DNA of 49,415 bases from the NCBI GenBank assembly GCA_937899835.1, contig CALCCE010000146.1, forward strand, positions 1 to 49,415, in the 5' to 3' direction. The stretch is from an uncultured Flavobacteriales bacterium (GTDB taxonomy: Bacteria > Bacteroidota > Bacteroidia > Flavobacteriales_G > Salibacteraceae). Shown piece by piece: positions 12,722-21,068 of the stretch (positions within the stretch are counted from its first letter, which is position 1; each line of letters opens with the position of its first letter). The notes beneath the pieces were generated by a model that was given only the letters and a program-made list of their open reading frames with translations, was not told the origin of the DNA and did not search any database. Made by a program: the position numbers and the translations under genes.

Positions 12722-15073
12722 ATGAAAACCAGATTGTTTTTTCTTTTCGCCCTGGTAGGGTGTTTTTTAACCTCGCCATTGCATGCCCAAAACCTGACCC
12801 AAACCGTACGTGGAACGGTGAGCGATCAGGATGCTGGCATTCCACTTCCCGGAGCCAATATCATTTTGCTGGGATCGGATCCCATTATCGGGGCTTCTAC
12901 CGACATTAATGGAAATTTTCGGCTGGATAACGTGCCCGTTGGACGCATTGCCTTACAGGTTACTTACACCGGCTATGAAGAGCGGGTATTGGCAGGATTG
13001 CTCGTAACCGCCGGCAAGGAGCTGGTATTGCAAATCGAGATCGTGGAATCGGTGGCCAGCCTGGAAGAAGTGGAAATCACTGCCCGGAAGAATAAGGCCG
13101 AGGTGATCAACGAAATGGCCCTTTCCAGCGCACGCACCTTTTCGGTGGAAGAGACCAAGCGCTTTTCGGGGACTTTCAACGATCCCGCTCGAATGGTATC
13201 GGCTTTTGCAGGCGTGCAAAACGACCCGGGAGGCAACAACGACATTGTGGTGCGCGGCAATTCGCCCCGGGGCATATTGTGGCGCCTGGAGGGCATCGAG
13301 ATTCCCAACCCCAATCACTTTGCGAACGAAGGCGCCACGGGTGGGCCCATCAATGCTTTGAACAGCGACATGCTTTCCAACTCCGATTTTTTTTCTGGCG
13401 CTTTTGCGCCTGAGTACGGCAATGCCTATTCGGGAGTGTTTGACATGAAGCTGCGCCAGGGCAACAACGAAAACCGGGAATACAGCATGGGTATCGGGGT
13501 TTTAGGCATCGATGCTACCGCTGAGGGACCCTTTAAAAAAGGAGGACAAGCTTCTTACCTGGCCAATTACCGCTATTCGTCCCTGGCCTTGCTGGATCGT
13601 ATTGGGATTGTAGATTTTGATGGAGTACCGGTGTACCAGGATGCGGCTTTCAAAGTGCATTTGCCTACGGAAAACATGGGTGTATTCTCTGCTTTTGGTT
13701 TGGGTGGGCTGAGCTCGATCAACTACGAAGAAACCGATGAGGAAGATGAAAGCGAGGTGTTGTCGAAAGGGTCTTTCGGAGCTGGATTAGGCGTGGTTGG
13801 TGTGACCAATACCTACATGGTGAGCGACAAGACCTATTTTAGAAGTTACATTGCTTTGTCGGGCACCAACAACTCCGACGATTACTTTGAGGCAGAAGCA
13901 AACGATTTTGTCACCCGATACACTGCCGATTTCAACCAAACCGTTAGCCGGTTTTCGACCACCATGCACCACAAGTTCAACGCGCGCAACAAGTTGCAGG
14001 CCGGAGTCATTTACAGTCATTATGGATACCGCCTCACGGAAGATGAGTTTGACGATGAGTTGCAGCGCATGGTGAATAATTTGGATGTAAAGGGCGATGC
14101 GGGGTTGATACAGAGCTTTGCCAGTTGGAAACACCGCCTGAACGAGGAACTGACCTTGGTAACCGGGGCCCATTATTCCCGCTTTTTGCTCAACAACAAC
14201 CACAGCTTTGAGCCGCGCATGGGCCTCAACTATCAGTTTCGACCCAACCAAAGTTTTAGTGCCGGTTTTGGCATTCACAGCAAACTCGATCCTATTTCGG
14301 TGTACCTGGCCAATATTCCTACCGGAGACGGGGGCTACGCACAGCTCAATAAAAACCTAAAGCTTGGTAAGGCCAACCACTACGTGATCGGCTACGACCG
14401 TACTTTAGGAGCCAATTCGCACATTAAGATTGAATTGTATTACCAGGATTTGTACCACCTGGCCATTGAGGATTCGGCCAACAGCGCCTTTTCTTTACTC
14501 AACAACACTGACGGTTTTTCCAATCGGATTTTGACCAACGAAGGCACTGGTAGAAATTATGGTATGGAGGTGACGTTGGAACGCTTTTTTGCCAGGCAGT
14601 ATTTCTACATGGCTACCTTGTCGCTCTATGAATCCAAATACACGGCAGGCGATGCCATCGAACGCAATACCCGGTTCAATGGCCGGCATGCCCTCAACCT
14701 GAGTGGTGGAAAAGAATGGACTTTGGGTGCGGCCGAAAAAGGCAAAACCCTGGGCTTCAGTACCCGGATAGCCTGGTTGGGTGGTCGTTATTACACGCCA
14801 ATCGATCGGGAGGCATCCATTGCTCAAAACGCCACGGTGCGGGACGAAAACCGGACGCTGGGAGAAAAACGAGACGATGTGTTTATCCTCAATTTGGGGA
14901 TGACCTACCGAAAAGACCGCAAGAAAAGAACTACTGAGGTGAAACTGGATTTTCAAAATCTGACCAACAATGCTGCCGTGGTAGACGATTGGTACAATGA
15001 AAACACGGGTGAATTCATGACCCAGCCACAACTGGCTTTCTTTCCTCAGCTTAGCTATAAAGTGACGTTTTAA
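12722..15073 (+). CDS. TonB-dependent outer-membrane receptor 2, paralogue of receptor 1
   Basis: A 783-residue receptor with signal peptide, carboxypeptidase regulatory-like domain (QTVRGTVSDQDAGIPLPGAN), plug with IVVRGNSPRGILWRLEG and IPNPNHF, and a barrel ending LSYKVTF. Length, domain order and plug motifs match receptor 1 at 6074 closely, so the two arose by duplication, but the barrel loops differ clearly, suggesting different ligands or partners. It lies 37 bases behind the surface-repeat gene and is followed by two hairpins, the second a good terminator. Regulation by the intervening LytS/LytTR pair is likely but not shown. Confidence 0.92.
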   Translation: MKTRLFFLFALVGCFLTSPLHAQNLTQTVRGTVSDQDAGIPLPGANIILLGSDPIIGASTDINGNFRLDNVPVGRIALQVTYTGYEERVLAGLLVTAGKELVLQIEIVESVASLEEVEITARKNKAEVINEMALSSARTFSVEETKRFSGTFNDPARMVSAFAGVQNDPGGNNDIVVRGNSPRGILWRLEGIEIPNPNHFANEGATGGPINALNSDMLSNSDFFSGAFAPEYGNAYSGVFDMKLRQGNNENREYSMGIGVLGIDATAEGPFKKGGQASYLANYRYSSLALLDRIGIVDFDGVPVYQDAAFKVHLPTENMGVFSAFGLGGLSSINYEETDEEDESEVLSKGSFGAGLGVVGVTNTYMVSDKTYFRSYIALSGTNNSDDYFEAEANDFVTRYTADFNQTVSRFSTTMHHKFNARNKLQAGVIYSHYGYRLTEDEFDDELQRMVNNLDVKGDAGLIQSFASWKHRLNEELTLVTGAHYSRFLLNNNHSFEPRMGLNYQFRPNQSFSAGFGIHSKLDPISVYLANIPTGDGGYAQLNKNLKLGKANHYVIGYDRTLGANSHIKIELYYQDLYHLAIEDSANSAFSLLNNTDGFSNRILTNEGTGRNYGMEVTLERFFARQYFYMATLSLYESKYTAGDAIERNTRFNGRHALNLSGGKEWTLGAAEKGKTLGFSTRIAWLGGRYYTPIDREASIAQNATVRDENRTLGEKRDDVFILNLGMTYRKDRKKRTTEVKLDFQNLTNNAAVVDDWYNENTGEFMTQPQLAFFPQLSYKVTF

Positions 15074-15080
15074 GTGGGGC

Positions 15081-15138
15081 TCCAACTTTTGTTGGAATGA
15101 TCGAAAAGCCGCTATCCTTTTTGGGCAGCGGTTTTTTT
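15081..15138 (+). terminator. Tandem hairpins, Rho-independent terminator after receptor 2
   Basis: The first hairpin is TCCAAC, TTTT, GTTGGA (15081-15096). The second has AAAAGCCGCT (15104-15113) pairing with AGCGGTTTTT and runs into seven T residues (15132-15138), with one G-T pair. The second is a standard intrinsic terminator for the surface-repeat/receptor operon. Confidence 0.75.
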
Positions 15139-15168
15139 GCTTCAGGTTGAATGGTGAAAAGCAATGCT

Positions 15169-15570
15169 TTAATTCAATAAGGTGTCATAAACGATTTCCA
15201 GCGAGTAAGGCTTCAAAGTATCCTTTCGCTGAAAATGCAATAATTGAGCAGTTGAATCAACAACCATGTAGTTCAGGAATTTTTCGGGTTGATGGTCGTC
15301 AACGAATTGGAGGTAAAATGTATCGCCTTGTTGGGTCCAGGAACCGACATAGTATTGATAAGACCATAACACATTTTTATTCCAAATAAAGAATTGATTG
15401 TTTCTAAGTGTAAAACTTTCGCTTCCTATTGCACCTTCCCAATGAGCGCCCAGCAGCACTTCTGAGTCTCTAAAAACCCCGGTTCCTTTGCGAATGCGTT
15501 TGTCTTCCTTCGTTACTGCGCATCCCGCACCGATAATTAGACCTGTCAAAACAAGAAACCACCATTTCAT
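15169..15570 (-). CDS. Small predicted lipoprotein, unknown function
   Basis: A 133-residue protein with a signal ending in lipobox IGAGC. The mature part is rich in aromatic beta strands (SYQYYVGSWTQQGDTFYLQF), the pattern of small lipocalin-like or META-like domains, but I cannot assign a family. It stands alone; a perfect 20-bp palindrome lies 19 bases upstream of the start codon. Confidence 0.65.
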   Translation of the reverse strand: MKWWFLVLTGLIIGAGCAVTKEDKRIRKGTGVFRDSEVLLGAHWEGAIGSESFTLRNNQFFIWNKNVLWSYQYYVGSWTQQGDTFYLQFVDDHQPEKFLNYMVVDSTAQLLHFQRKDTLKPYSLEIVYDTLLN

Positions 15571-15588
15571 ATTGAACAGACGGTATAT

Positions 15589-15608
15589 AAGGCACCGATC
15601 GGTGCCTT
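15589..15608. promoter_or_regulatory. Perfect 20-bp palindrome
   Basis: AAGGCACCGA followed by its exact reverse complement TCGGTGCCTT. It sits 19 bases upstream of the lipoprotein start at 15570 (minus strand), in the place of an operator or 5'-leader hairpin. It lacks a T run, so it is a poor terminator for the Coq4-like gene upstream. Confidence 0.5.
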
Positions 15609-15683
15609 CAAAGAATTTAAATTTGTTTTGTATAAATACGAGGTAAGAAAAACCAAGTGGTACTAATGCTAAAGCGGCTTTTT

Positions 15684-16376
15684 TTATCGTGAAGCTGCTA
15701 TGCTTGGGGAACCTTGAGAAGGATTGCGGTTGAGTGACAAGACGCCGGCTCCAAACAATACCGCGCCTGCCAAAAAGGGAAATCCGGCACCGACCAAATC
15801 GGCCAGGTTACTTGACCAAAGAAAGGGAAAGCAAAAGAGCATGCCGAAGGTGCCGGCCAACATAGAGATGCGGGCCCAAAATCGAGGCGTGTTGTTGTGG
15901 TGAGCTGGAGCAATAGGCGTATCAATGTTTTGTTTCATGAGTAGGGTATTGAGGTGTGCATGTTGTGCGAGGGAGTAGTGTTGCATGGGTTGGGTATGTT
16001 GGCCGCGTCTAAAATCTTTTGGAAAATGCTTCCAAAGCCGGGGCATCCAAAAACTGCCGTAGAGAAACAAGAACAGGGTTGGGCCGGTCACATTTCCATT
16101 ACCTAAAAGGAAAGCCTGCATGCGTACTTCGTCTTCAGGGCTCGTATCGTAGCCCAACAAAAGGTGTTTCAAGTCGTGGCTTTCAAAACCGGGAACCAGT
16201 CGGTTGTTGCGTTGCCGAAGCCATTGCGAAAGGTCGTATCCCAGTGTGCCCTTGGGATAATGGGCTAAGGCCTTCAACTGGTTGTCGAGCCGCTTTTGAG
16301 GGCCCAGGAACTGCAGCAAGGCTACACCAAGCTCGAGACTGAGGTAAACTACTTTGCGGCCAATTGAATGCAACAT
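15684..16376 (-). CDS. Coq4-family protein with C-terminal membrane segment
   Basis: A 230-residue protein. The core PKGTLGYDLSQWL, then LVPGFESHDLKHLLLGY and DEVRMQAFLLGNG match Coq4-like proteins; the HD..H............E metal-binding motif is present (HDLKH then SPEDE). Eukaryotic Coq4 acts in ubiquinone synthesis, but Bacteroidota make menaquinone, so the role here is open. The last 60 or so residues add two hydrophobic helices (MLAGTFGMLFCFPFLW and a second Gly/Ala-rich one), tethering it to the membrane. It is a single gene; a zincin-like gene lies upstream in map order on the same strand but is transcribed separately. Confidence 0.8.
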   Translation of the reverse strand: MLHSIGRKVVYLSLELGVALLQFLGPQKRLDNQLKALAHYPKGTLGYDLSQWLRQRNNRLVPGFESHDLKHLLLGYDTSPEDEVRMQAFLLGNGNVTGPTLFLFLYGSFWMPRLWKHFPKDFRRGQHTQPMQHYSLAQHAHLNTLLMKQNIDTPIAPAHHNNTPRFWARISMLAGTFGMLFCFPFLWSSNLADLVGAGFPFLAGAVLFGAGVLSLNRNPSQGSPSIAASR

Positions 16377-16563
16377 CGTGAAGGGTTTTTAGGAGTGGAA
16401 TGAGAACCGAAACGTTTCCGTAATCCATTTTCGTCTTCAAGATGGGCAAAAAGAAGGTTAACTTTTCGCTTTTAACAGTATTTGGGAAAGCGCATCCAAT
16501 GCTACAGAGAAGGAAAAGGCTATAGCTTTGTAAATACAAAAACTGTGCTGGGGTGCTGGAAAA

Positions 16564-16597
16564 AAAGAGGCCAGTCCTCATTTGGACCAGCCTCTTT
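16564..16597 (-). terminator. Intrinsic terminator of the zincin-like gene
   Basis: On the minus strand AAAGAGGC and GCCTCTTT pair, extended by GTCC/GGAC beyond a 2-base internal mismatch, with a six-base loop and a run of T residues after the stem (plus-strand A run about 16559-16566). It sits 23 bases beyond the stop codon at 16620. Confidence 0.75.
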
Positions 16598-16619
16598 AAA
16601 AGTTGATTGTAAATAATGC

Positions 16620-18035
16620 TTACTGAAAACCAGCAATGGTGGATTTGAAATCCTTGATGCGCTTGTCGTTGTCGGCCGAGCCATTTACCTCATCCGAGCC
16701 ACCGGGCGAAGAGCAGGACATACCGAAGCGGTAATACCGGCGACCACCCCGGGGGCGAACCGGCACATAGCGGCTGTAGTTTCTCGATGGGTCGGAAAAT
16801 TCTGGTACCCGACTGCTGGAAAATTGGGTAGAACCGTAGGCCATCACCGAACGTTCGCCAGTGCTACTCCAAGAACCTCCAGAATTTCCATTGGCTACTA
16901 CTCTTTGCAAGAAAGTGTAGCCGTGCCCGCAATAGGAATTGCTGTCATTTGGCCGAATGAGGCGCATGCCAAAGTTGTGTCCAATTTCATGCGCCAGGGT
17001 GTAATAGCTAAACGCATCGTCTTCGTTTTGCACCGAAGCCCAATCGTCGGTACTCACGCCAATTTCTCCTCTTCCTGTCCATGGTACACTGCTGGGGGCA
17101 ATGTATGCGGCAAGGTCGCAATTGTAGTAATCCCGCAAAAAGCTGATTACACTTTTAAAAGCATCTCGGGCATCGCCGGAATCGTCGTCGTCGAAATTGC
17201 TGTTGTTTACACTAAATACCTGCACCGTAAACGTAATGTCGTTGGGCGACTCGTTGCTATCGTAGATGTCTTCCAAAAAGTTTTTGGTGTAAGTTCCCAG
17301 GCTTGTCAGGTTGCTGCTGTAGGTGTCGAACAAATCGGAGTTGGACGATACGGCCAACAACACTTTGATGTTGTCCACCGCCCGTGAACCACCATTAGCA
17401 GGAGTTTCAGGAGCCGACATGCTATGGCCTACATCGGAGTCGTCCGTATCGCAGGTATGCCTATCAACACGAGTTTGTAGCAACAGGTGCAGGCCTTCAT
17501 CATTCATCGGTAAAATTCGGGTATAAATACCACCTACCTGAATGTTGCCAATGATCGTTTGTTTCTCCATAGATGCTAAAAACAGGCCCCGGCTATAATT
17601 TTCAACATCGTATTCGTTCATACCAGGGTCGGTAGCATGGAACTTGATCACTTGATACTCTTCGGGAGAGCGGGTAATCTCTTGTTGCGTTTCCATGTCA
17701 TAAATCTCGTCTACACTGGTCACGGTTCGGTTTTCTTCGATACCGAAACGAAAAGGCAAAATGGAGGAGGCTCCCTTCAGCGAAAAGTTACTGGAAGAGG
17801 CTAAACCTTCTACATCAATTTTCAGAAACTCGGCACGAATGGCATTGGAACGCGACATCTCGGTGCGCTCAAGAACCTCGGCCGGAACAGAAGTAGACGG
17901 AACAGCACGAACTTTGGTATCAGAGGATAAAACACTTTGGGTGAGATCATTATCTCTGGTACAACTACTAAAAACGAGGGTAAATGCCAGCAAGGCGCTC
18001 CAAGTGGAGAGGGATGTGGATAAAAAGGGTCTCAT
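16620..18035 (-). CDS. Exported zincin-like metalloprotease (reprolysin-like), lipoprotein, altered zinc site
   Basis: A 471-residue protein with a lipoprotein signal (LVFSSC, Cys25), a propeptide-like N-terminal half and a C-terminal M12B-like zincin domain. The helix motif TLAHEIGHNFGMR gives His349, Glu350 and His353, and a Met-turn SVMAYG (Met398) follows. The third zinc ligand, expected as His or Asp ten residues after the first His, is Leu359, in FGMRLIRPND where relatives read like RHD. His371 (CGHGY) or Asp363 nearby could substitute. It therefore may be inactive or use an unusual ligand. It stands alone with its own terminator. Confidence 0.8.
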   Translation of the reverse strand: MRPFLSTSLSTWSALLAFTLVFSSCTRDNDLTQSVLSSDTKVRAVPSTSVPAEVLERTEMSRSNAIRAEFLKIDVEGLASSSNFSLKGASSILPFRFGIEENRTVTSVDEIYDMETQQEITRSPEEYQVIKFHATDPGMNEYDVENYSRGLFLASMEKQTIIGNIQVGGIYTRILPMNDEGLHLLLQTRVDRHTCDTDDSDVGHSMSAPETPANGGSRAVDNIKVLLAVSSNSDLFDTYSSNLTSLGTYTKNFLEDIYDSNESPNDITFTVQVFSVNNSNFDDDDSGDARDAFKSVISFLRDYYNCDLAAYIAPSSVPWTGRGEIGVSTDDWASVQNEDDAFSYYTLAHEIGHNFGMRLIRPNDSNSYCGHGYTFLQRVVANGNSGGSWSSTGERSVMAYGSTQFSSSRVPEFSDPSRNYSRYVPVRPRGGRRYYRFGMSCSSPGGSDEVNGSADNDKRIKDFKSTIAGFQ

Positions 18036-18608
18036 GTGAAACAGGGTTGAGGTGGATGAATGATCCGAAGCATGACCATAAGCTGGAAATGCAGCGGAAA
18101 GGTTAACCCAGGGCAGGAGACAACTTTGTCAAAGTAGGGGTAAAACAGGGCTTTACGAAATAGCAACAATCCATAAACGCCACCAGGATTGATAAGCTAT
18201 GATTCGATGGATAGTACGCTAACTTCCCAGTGCCAGGAGGGGATAAGGAGCGGCTTTAGAATGGAACTGATCGATTGGGTTCGATATAAACTTCAGGTTG
18301 TCAGAATTTTGAAGGTGATTCGGTGTTCTTTTAACACACATTTTCGAATTAGAAAAAGAGAAACGTTTCAAAACACATTTATTATCGTCTTTAGGGTTGT
18401 GAACCTTGGAAACACACCTTTGTGAAATACTCTTTTTGTTTCCTAAGTATCTGATTGTTAATGCAATGGTGTTGCATAATGATGGGGTGTTTAAATGGAT
18501 TCGGTAGTCGCTTTTGAGGCAACATCACGAAGCCTTTTTCAGTTCATGAATAATCCGGGGATACTAAATTGGGTTACCTTCGTTTATCTTTTTTTAAAGT
18601 CGCTTCGC
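18036..18608. other. Divergent intergenic region
   Basis: The 573 bases separate the zincin-like gene from a secreted protein gene. I see no convincing coding sequence; the longest open frame (18189-18425) lacks family resemblance and a sensible start context. A 6-bp inverted repeat, ATGCAA and TTGCAT around five bases, lies at 18461-18477. Nothing else stands out. Confidence 0.4.
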
Positions 18609-19274
18609 ATGAGAATCGCATTACTCCTCATCAGTTTTGCTCTGTTTCCCTTGTGCTCTACTGGACAAGTAAGCAATGCCGTTCCTGGTTTGGTGCTGAA
18701 GCTGAGTCGTTTGCAAGAACAACCAGCAGCAAACGTAGCGATATGCGGTATTGTTGCTCCCACTGAATCTTTCGCAGTTGTTGCAAAATTGAGGGCTCAG
18801 CTATCGTGCAACGATGGAAACCCTGCTGCCAATGATTACCAAACGGTGAAAAACCAATATGCCATTTATTCGGTAGTAGACAGCCAATGCCAGTATTTCG
18901 ATTCGGTTTACGCTCAGGTAGAAGCATATTGGGTCGAGCAGGAAGCATATTCCGAAAAATACAATGCCAACGGGGATTTCTCGAAGCTTTTTGTCCGTAC
19001 TGGTATGATGCAAGTCGGCCCTTATTTTGTGCCCTACATTTCCACCAAACACGAGCGGGAAGGCGCCTTTGCCATATTTTGGTGGAAGGGAAGGGTGTAC
19101 AAGATCGAACTGGTGAAATCGGTTGGTTTGGGCGGCTTGTCTTCGTTTTTGAGGCAAAACCTGGTATTGAAACACAATCAGGAAGCATTAGAGTTCAAAG
19201 GTTTGGTACGGCAATTGGAGGAAACCAAAAGTTTGATTGCGGAGCAGAAAAAACGCTGTCCTAATGGAAATTAG
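18609..19274 (+). CDS. Predicted secreted protein, unknown function
   Basis: From the ATG at 18609 the protein has 221 residues and a clean signal peptide (MRIALLLISFALFPLCSTGQ); an upstream ATG at 18495 would bury it behind 38 residues and is rejected. The mature part has four spaced cysteines, a hydrophobic EREGAFAIFWWKGRVYKIEL strand pair and a charged C-terminal helix. No family is recognised. It is followed after 24 bases by a DUF3841 gene on the same strand. Confidence 0.6.
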   Translation: MRIALLLISFALFPLCSTGQVSNAVPGLVLKLSRLQEQPAANVAICGIVAPTESFAVVAKLRAQLSCNDGNPAANDYQTVKNQYAIYSVVDSQCQYFDSVYAQVEAYWVEQEAYSEKYNANGDFSKLFVRTGMMQVGPYFVPYISTKHEREGAFAIFWWKGRVYKIELVKSVGLGGLSSFLRQNLVLKHNQEALEFKGLVRQLEETKSLIAEQKKRCPNGN

Positions 19275-19298
19275 CCGCAACCTCCAGGTGTTCGGAAT

Positions 19299-19892
19299 AT
19301 GAGACTTTGGACGATTCAAAACGAGCAAGTATGGCAAGAGCTACAGAAAAAAGGAGCTTTGCTTACTCGAAAAAAGTGGGTTGATCCTCACTTTTTGAGG
19401 GGGTACGAATGGATGCGCAAGCAAATGATAAGCCGGATTGGGCCCCCAAAGCAGGACCTGCAATTTCCCATATGGGCTTGGTATCAAGCTACAAATGCGC
19501 CAAGAAAAAGACCTGACTTAAGGGAGTCGGGATATTTTCCGCCAGGAACTACGGGATATCGTATCGAAATTGAAAAAGCATCCAAAGAAGTACTACTGTC
19601 TGATTTTGAGCTGTGGCATAGTCCCTTGAGCCACCGTTATTTTATTGGAGCTTCCCAAACTGAAGCTGAGGAGTTCAATGCTCACCTTAGAGAGGTTTAT
19701 GGCACTCATGCTTTTGAGCAACTACCACCAGACATCCAACAAAAGATCGAACGGAGTTGGGAGAAGATTTTTGACTTGGGGTTTGATGTTGCCTATTTTG
19801 CCCGTCCGCTTCAGGAAAAACAAATACAGGCTACATTTTGGGAATTGAACATGTACGAAGTAGTTGAGGTAGACCAGTTTCGAGCCAGATAA
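19299..19892 (+). CDS. DUF3841 family protein
   Basis: A 197-residue soluble protein beginning MRLWTIQNEQVWQELQKKG, with IGPPKQDLQFPIWAWYQ and the SDFELWHSPLS segment, all hallmarks of DUF3841. The family has no established function. It lies two bases upstream of a VOC-fold gene and 24 bases after a secreted protein gene, so these probably form one transcript. Confidence 0.88.
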   Translation: MRLWTIQNEQVWQELQKKGALLTRKKWVDPHFLRGYEWMRKQMISRIGPPKQDLQFPIWAWYQATNAPRKRPDLRESGYFPPGTTGYRIEIEKASKEVLLSDFELWHSPLSHRYFIGASQTEAEEFNAHLREVYGTHAFEQLPPDIQQKIERSWEKIFDLGFDVAYFARPLQEKQIQATFWELNMYEVVEVDQFRAR

Positions 19893-19894
19893 GC

Positions 19895-20266
19895 ATGAAG
19901 GTTAACCTCATTGTCATTAGAACGGATCAGCCCAAAGCACTGTCGGAGTTTTACCAGGCCCTCGGGATGGATTTTGAATGCCATCAACACGGAAATGGTC
20001 CCCTGCATTATTCTACTGAAATAAATGGAACCGTATTCGAGATTTATCCTTTGATGAAGCACCAGGAGGAACCCGACCGTTCCTTGAGGTTAGGGTTTGC
20101 CCTTGATCATTTGGATGAAAAAATTGAACAACTGAGAAGCCATGGAGTAGAGGTGGTAATGGGACCCAAGCATTCTGAATGGGGCTACATGGCCATTATC
20201 AAAGACTTGGATGGTCGAAAAATTGAGCTGAAAGAAGAAAAGGGACACTCAATCATTTCCCAATAG
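19895..20266 (+). CDS. VOC superfamily (glyoxalase/bleomycin-resistance-like) protein
   Basis: A 123-residue single-module vicinal oxygen chelate protein: the first beta-alpha-beta-beta-beta unit contains DQPKALSEFYQALGM and FEIYPL, the second contains LDHLDEKIEQLRSHG and KDLDGRKIEL, the usual metal-site Glu strand. Members act as small-molecule modifying or binding proteins, usually as dimers. The substrate cannot be read from the sequence. The start codon lies two bases after the DUF3841 stop. Confidence 0.88.
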   Translation: MKVNLIVIRTDQPKALSEFYQALGMDFECHQHGNGPLHYSTEINGTVFEIYPLMKHQEEPDRSLRLGFALDHLDEKIEQLRSHGVEVVMGPKHSEWGYMAIIKDLDGRKIELKEEKGHSIISQ

Positions 20267-20310
20267 CCGATGAAAATGCTGCATCAAACAGTTGCAGTTC
20301 CTTCACCCCC

Positions 20311-21014
20311 ATGAAAATCGCAGTAGCTCAAATTCAACCCATCAAAGGAAACGTCCCGGCTTACGTTGCACTTTACCTTTCGTGGATAAAAACTGCGGTG
20401 GATCAGGGCGCAGTTTTTATTGTCTTTCCTGAGTTGTCACTAACCAGCTAAGAGCCGAAACTCGCCAAGATGCTGGCCATTGAGCCCAACGATCCGAGCT
20501 TAAGGCTTTTTCAAACCATTGTGAACCAAAACGAGATTACTGCTGGCATAGGAGTGCCCACGAAATCACAGCGGGGCACCCACATCAGCCTGTTGGTGTT
20601 TCAGCCGCATGCGGAGCGAAAAGTATATTCCAAACAACTGTTGCCTACCGATGAGCTGCCCTTTTTTGTGAAAGGGGGCAGCAACTGATGTTGGACATTA
20701 GTGACACTAAAATTGCCCAATCAATTTGTTATTAGGCTTTGCAAGGTTCGCATGTTTGCAAAAGCGGTGCAGTTAGGTGCAGCCATCTACCTGGCCAGCA
20801 CCGCTAAGCCGCAAAGTGGGATCGATCAGGCGTATCCATACTTTCCAAAAGTGGCCAAGCAACATGCCATGCCCATTCTGCCTGCGAACAGTATAGGACC
20901 TTGCGACAACTTTCTTAACGCAGGCCAATCTTCCGTTTAGGATGCCGAAGGAAACTGCTTGGTGAAACTGAAGGGTTGCTCTTGTTTAATACAGAAACAA
21001 AGACTCCTTTTTGA
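20311..21014 (+). pseudogene. Carbon-nitrogen hydrolase (nitrilase superfamily), multiply disrupted
   Basis: Pieces in all three frames read as one nitrilase-superfamily amidohydrolase: MKIAVAQIQPIKGN at the start, then PELSLTS, KQLLPTDELPFF, the IAPSICY region that would carry the catalytic Cys, KAVQLGAAIYLASTAK, IGPCDNF..AGQS and a C-terminal LLLFNTETKTPF. The catalytic Glu and Lys segments are the PELS and KQLLP regions. At least seven lesions are seen: TAA at 20449 where relatives have Tyr; a frameshift after about 20683; one near 20719; TAG at 20733 in place of the Glu after ICY; a frameshift near 20762; TAG at 20938 replacing Trp; and a frameshift near 20973. It is clearly non-functional and lies beyond the 3' end of the RHS gene. 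Confidence 0.85.
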
Positions 21015-21068
21015 AAGCAAACCCGCTCTAAACCATTGCCGCTGAAATCAAAACCCAGTAAAATTAGG

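Noticed and set aside
18189..18425. Open frame of 78 codons in the divergent intergenic region
   Set aside because: No family resemblance, no promoter or start context, and composition like the surrounding non-coding DNA.
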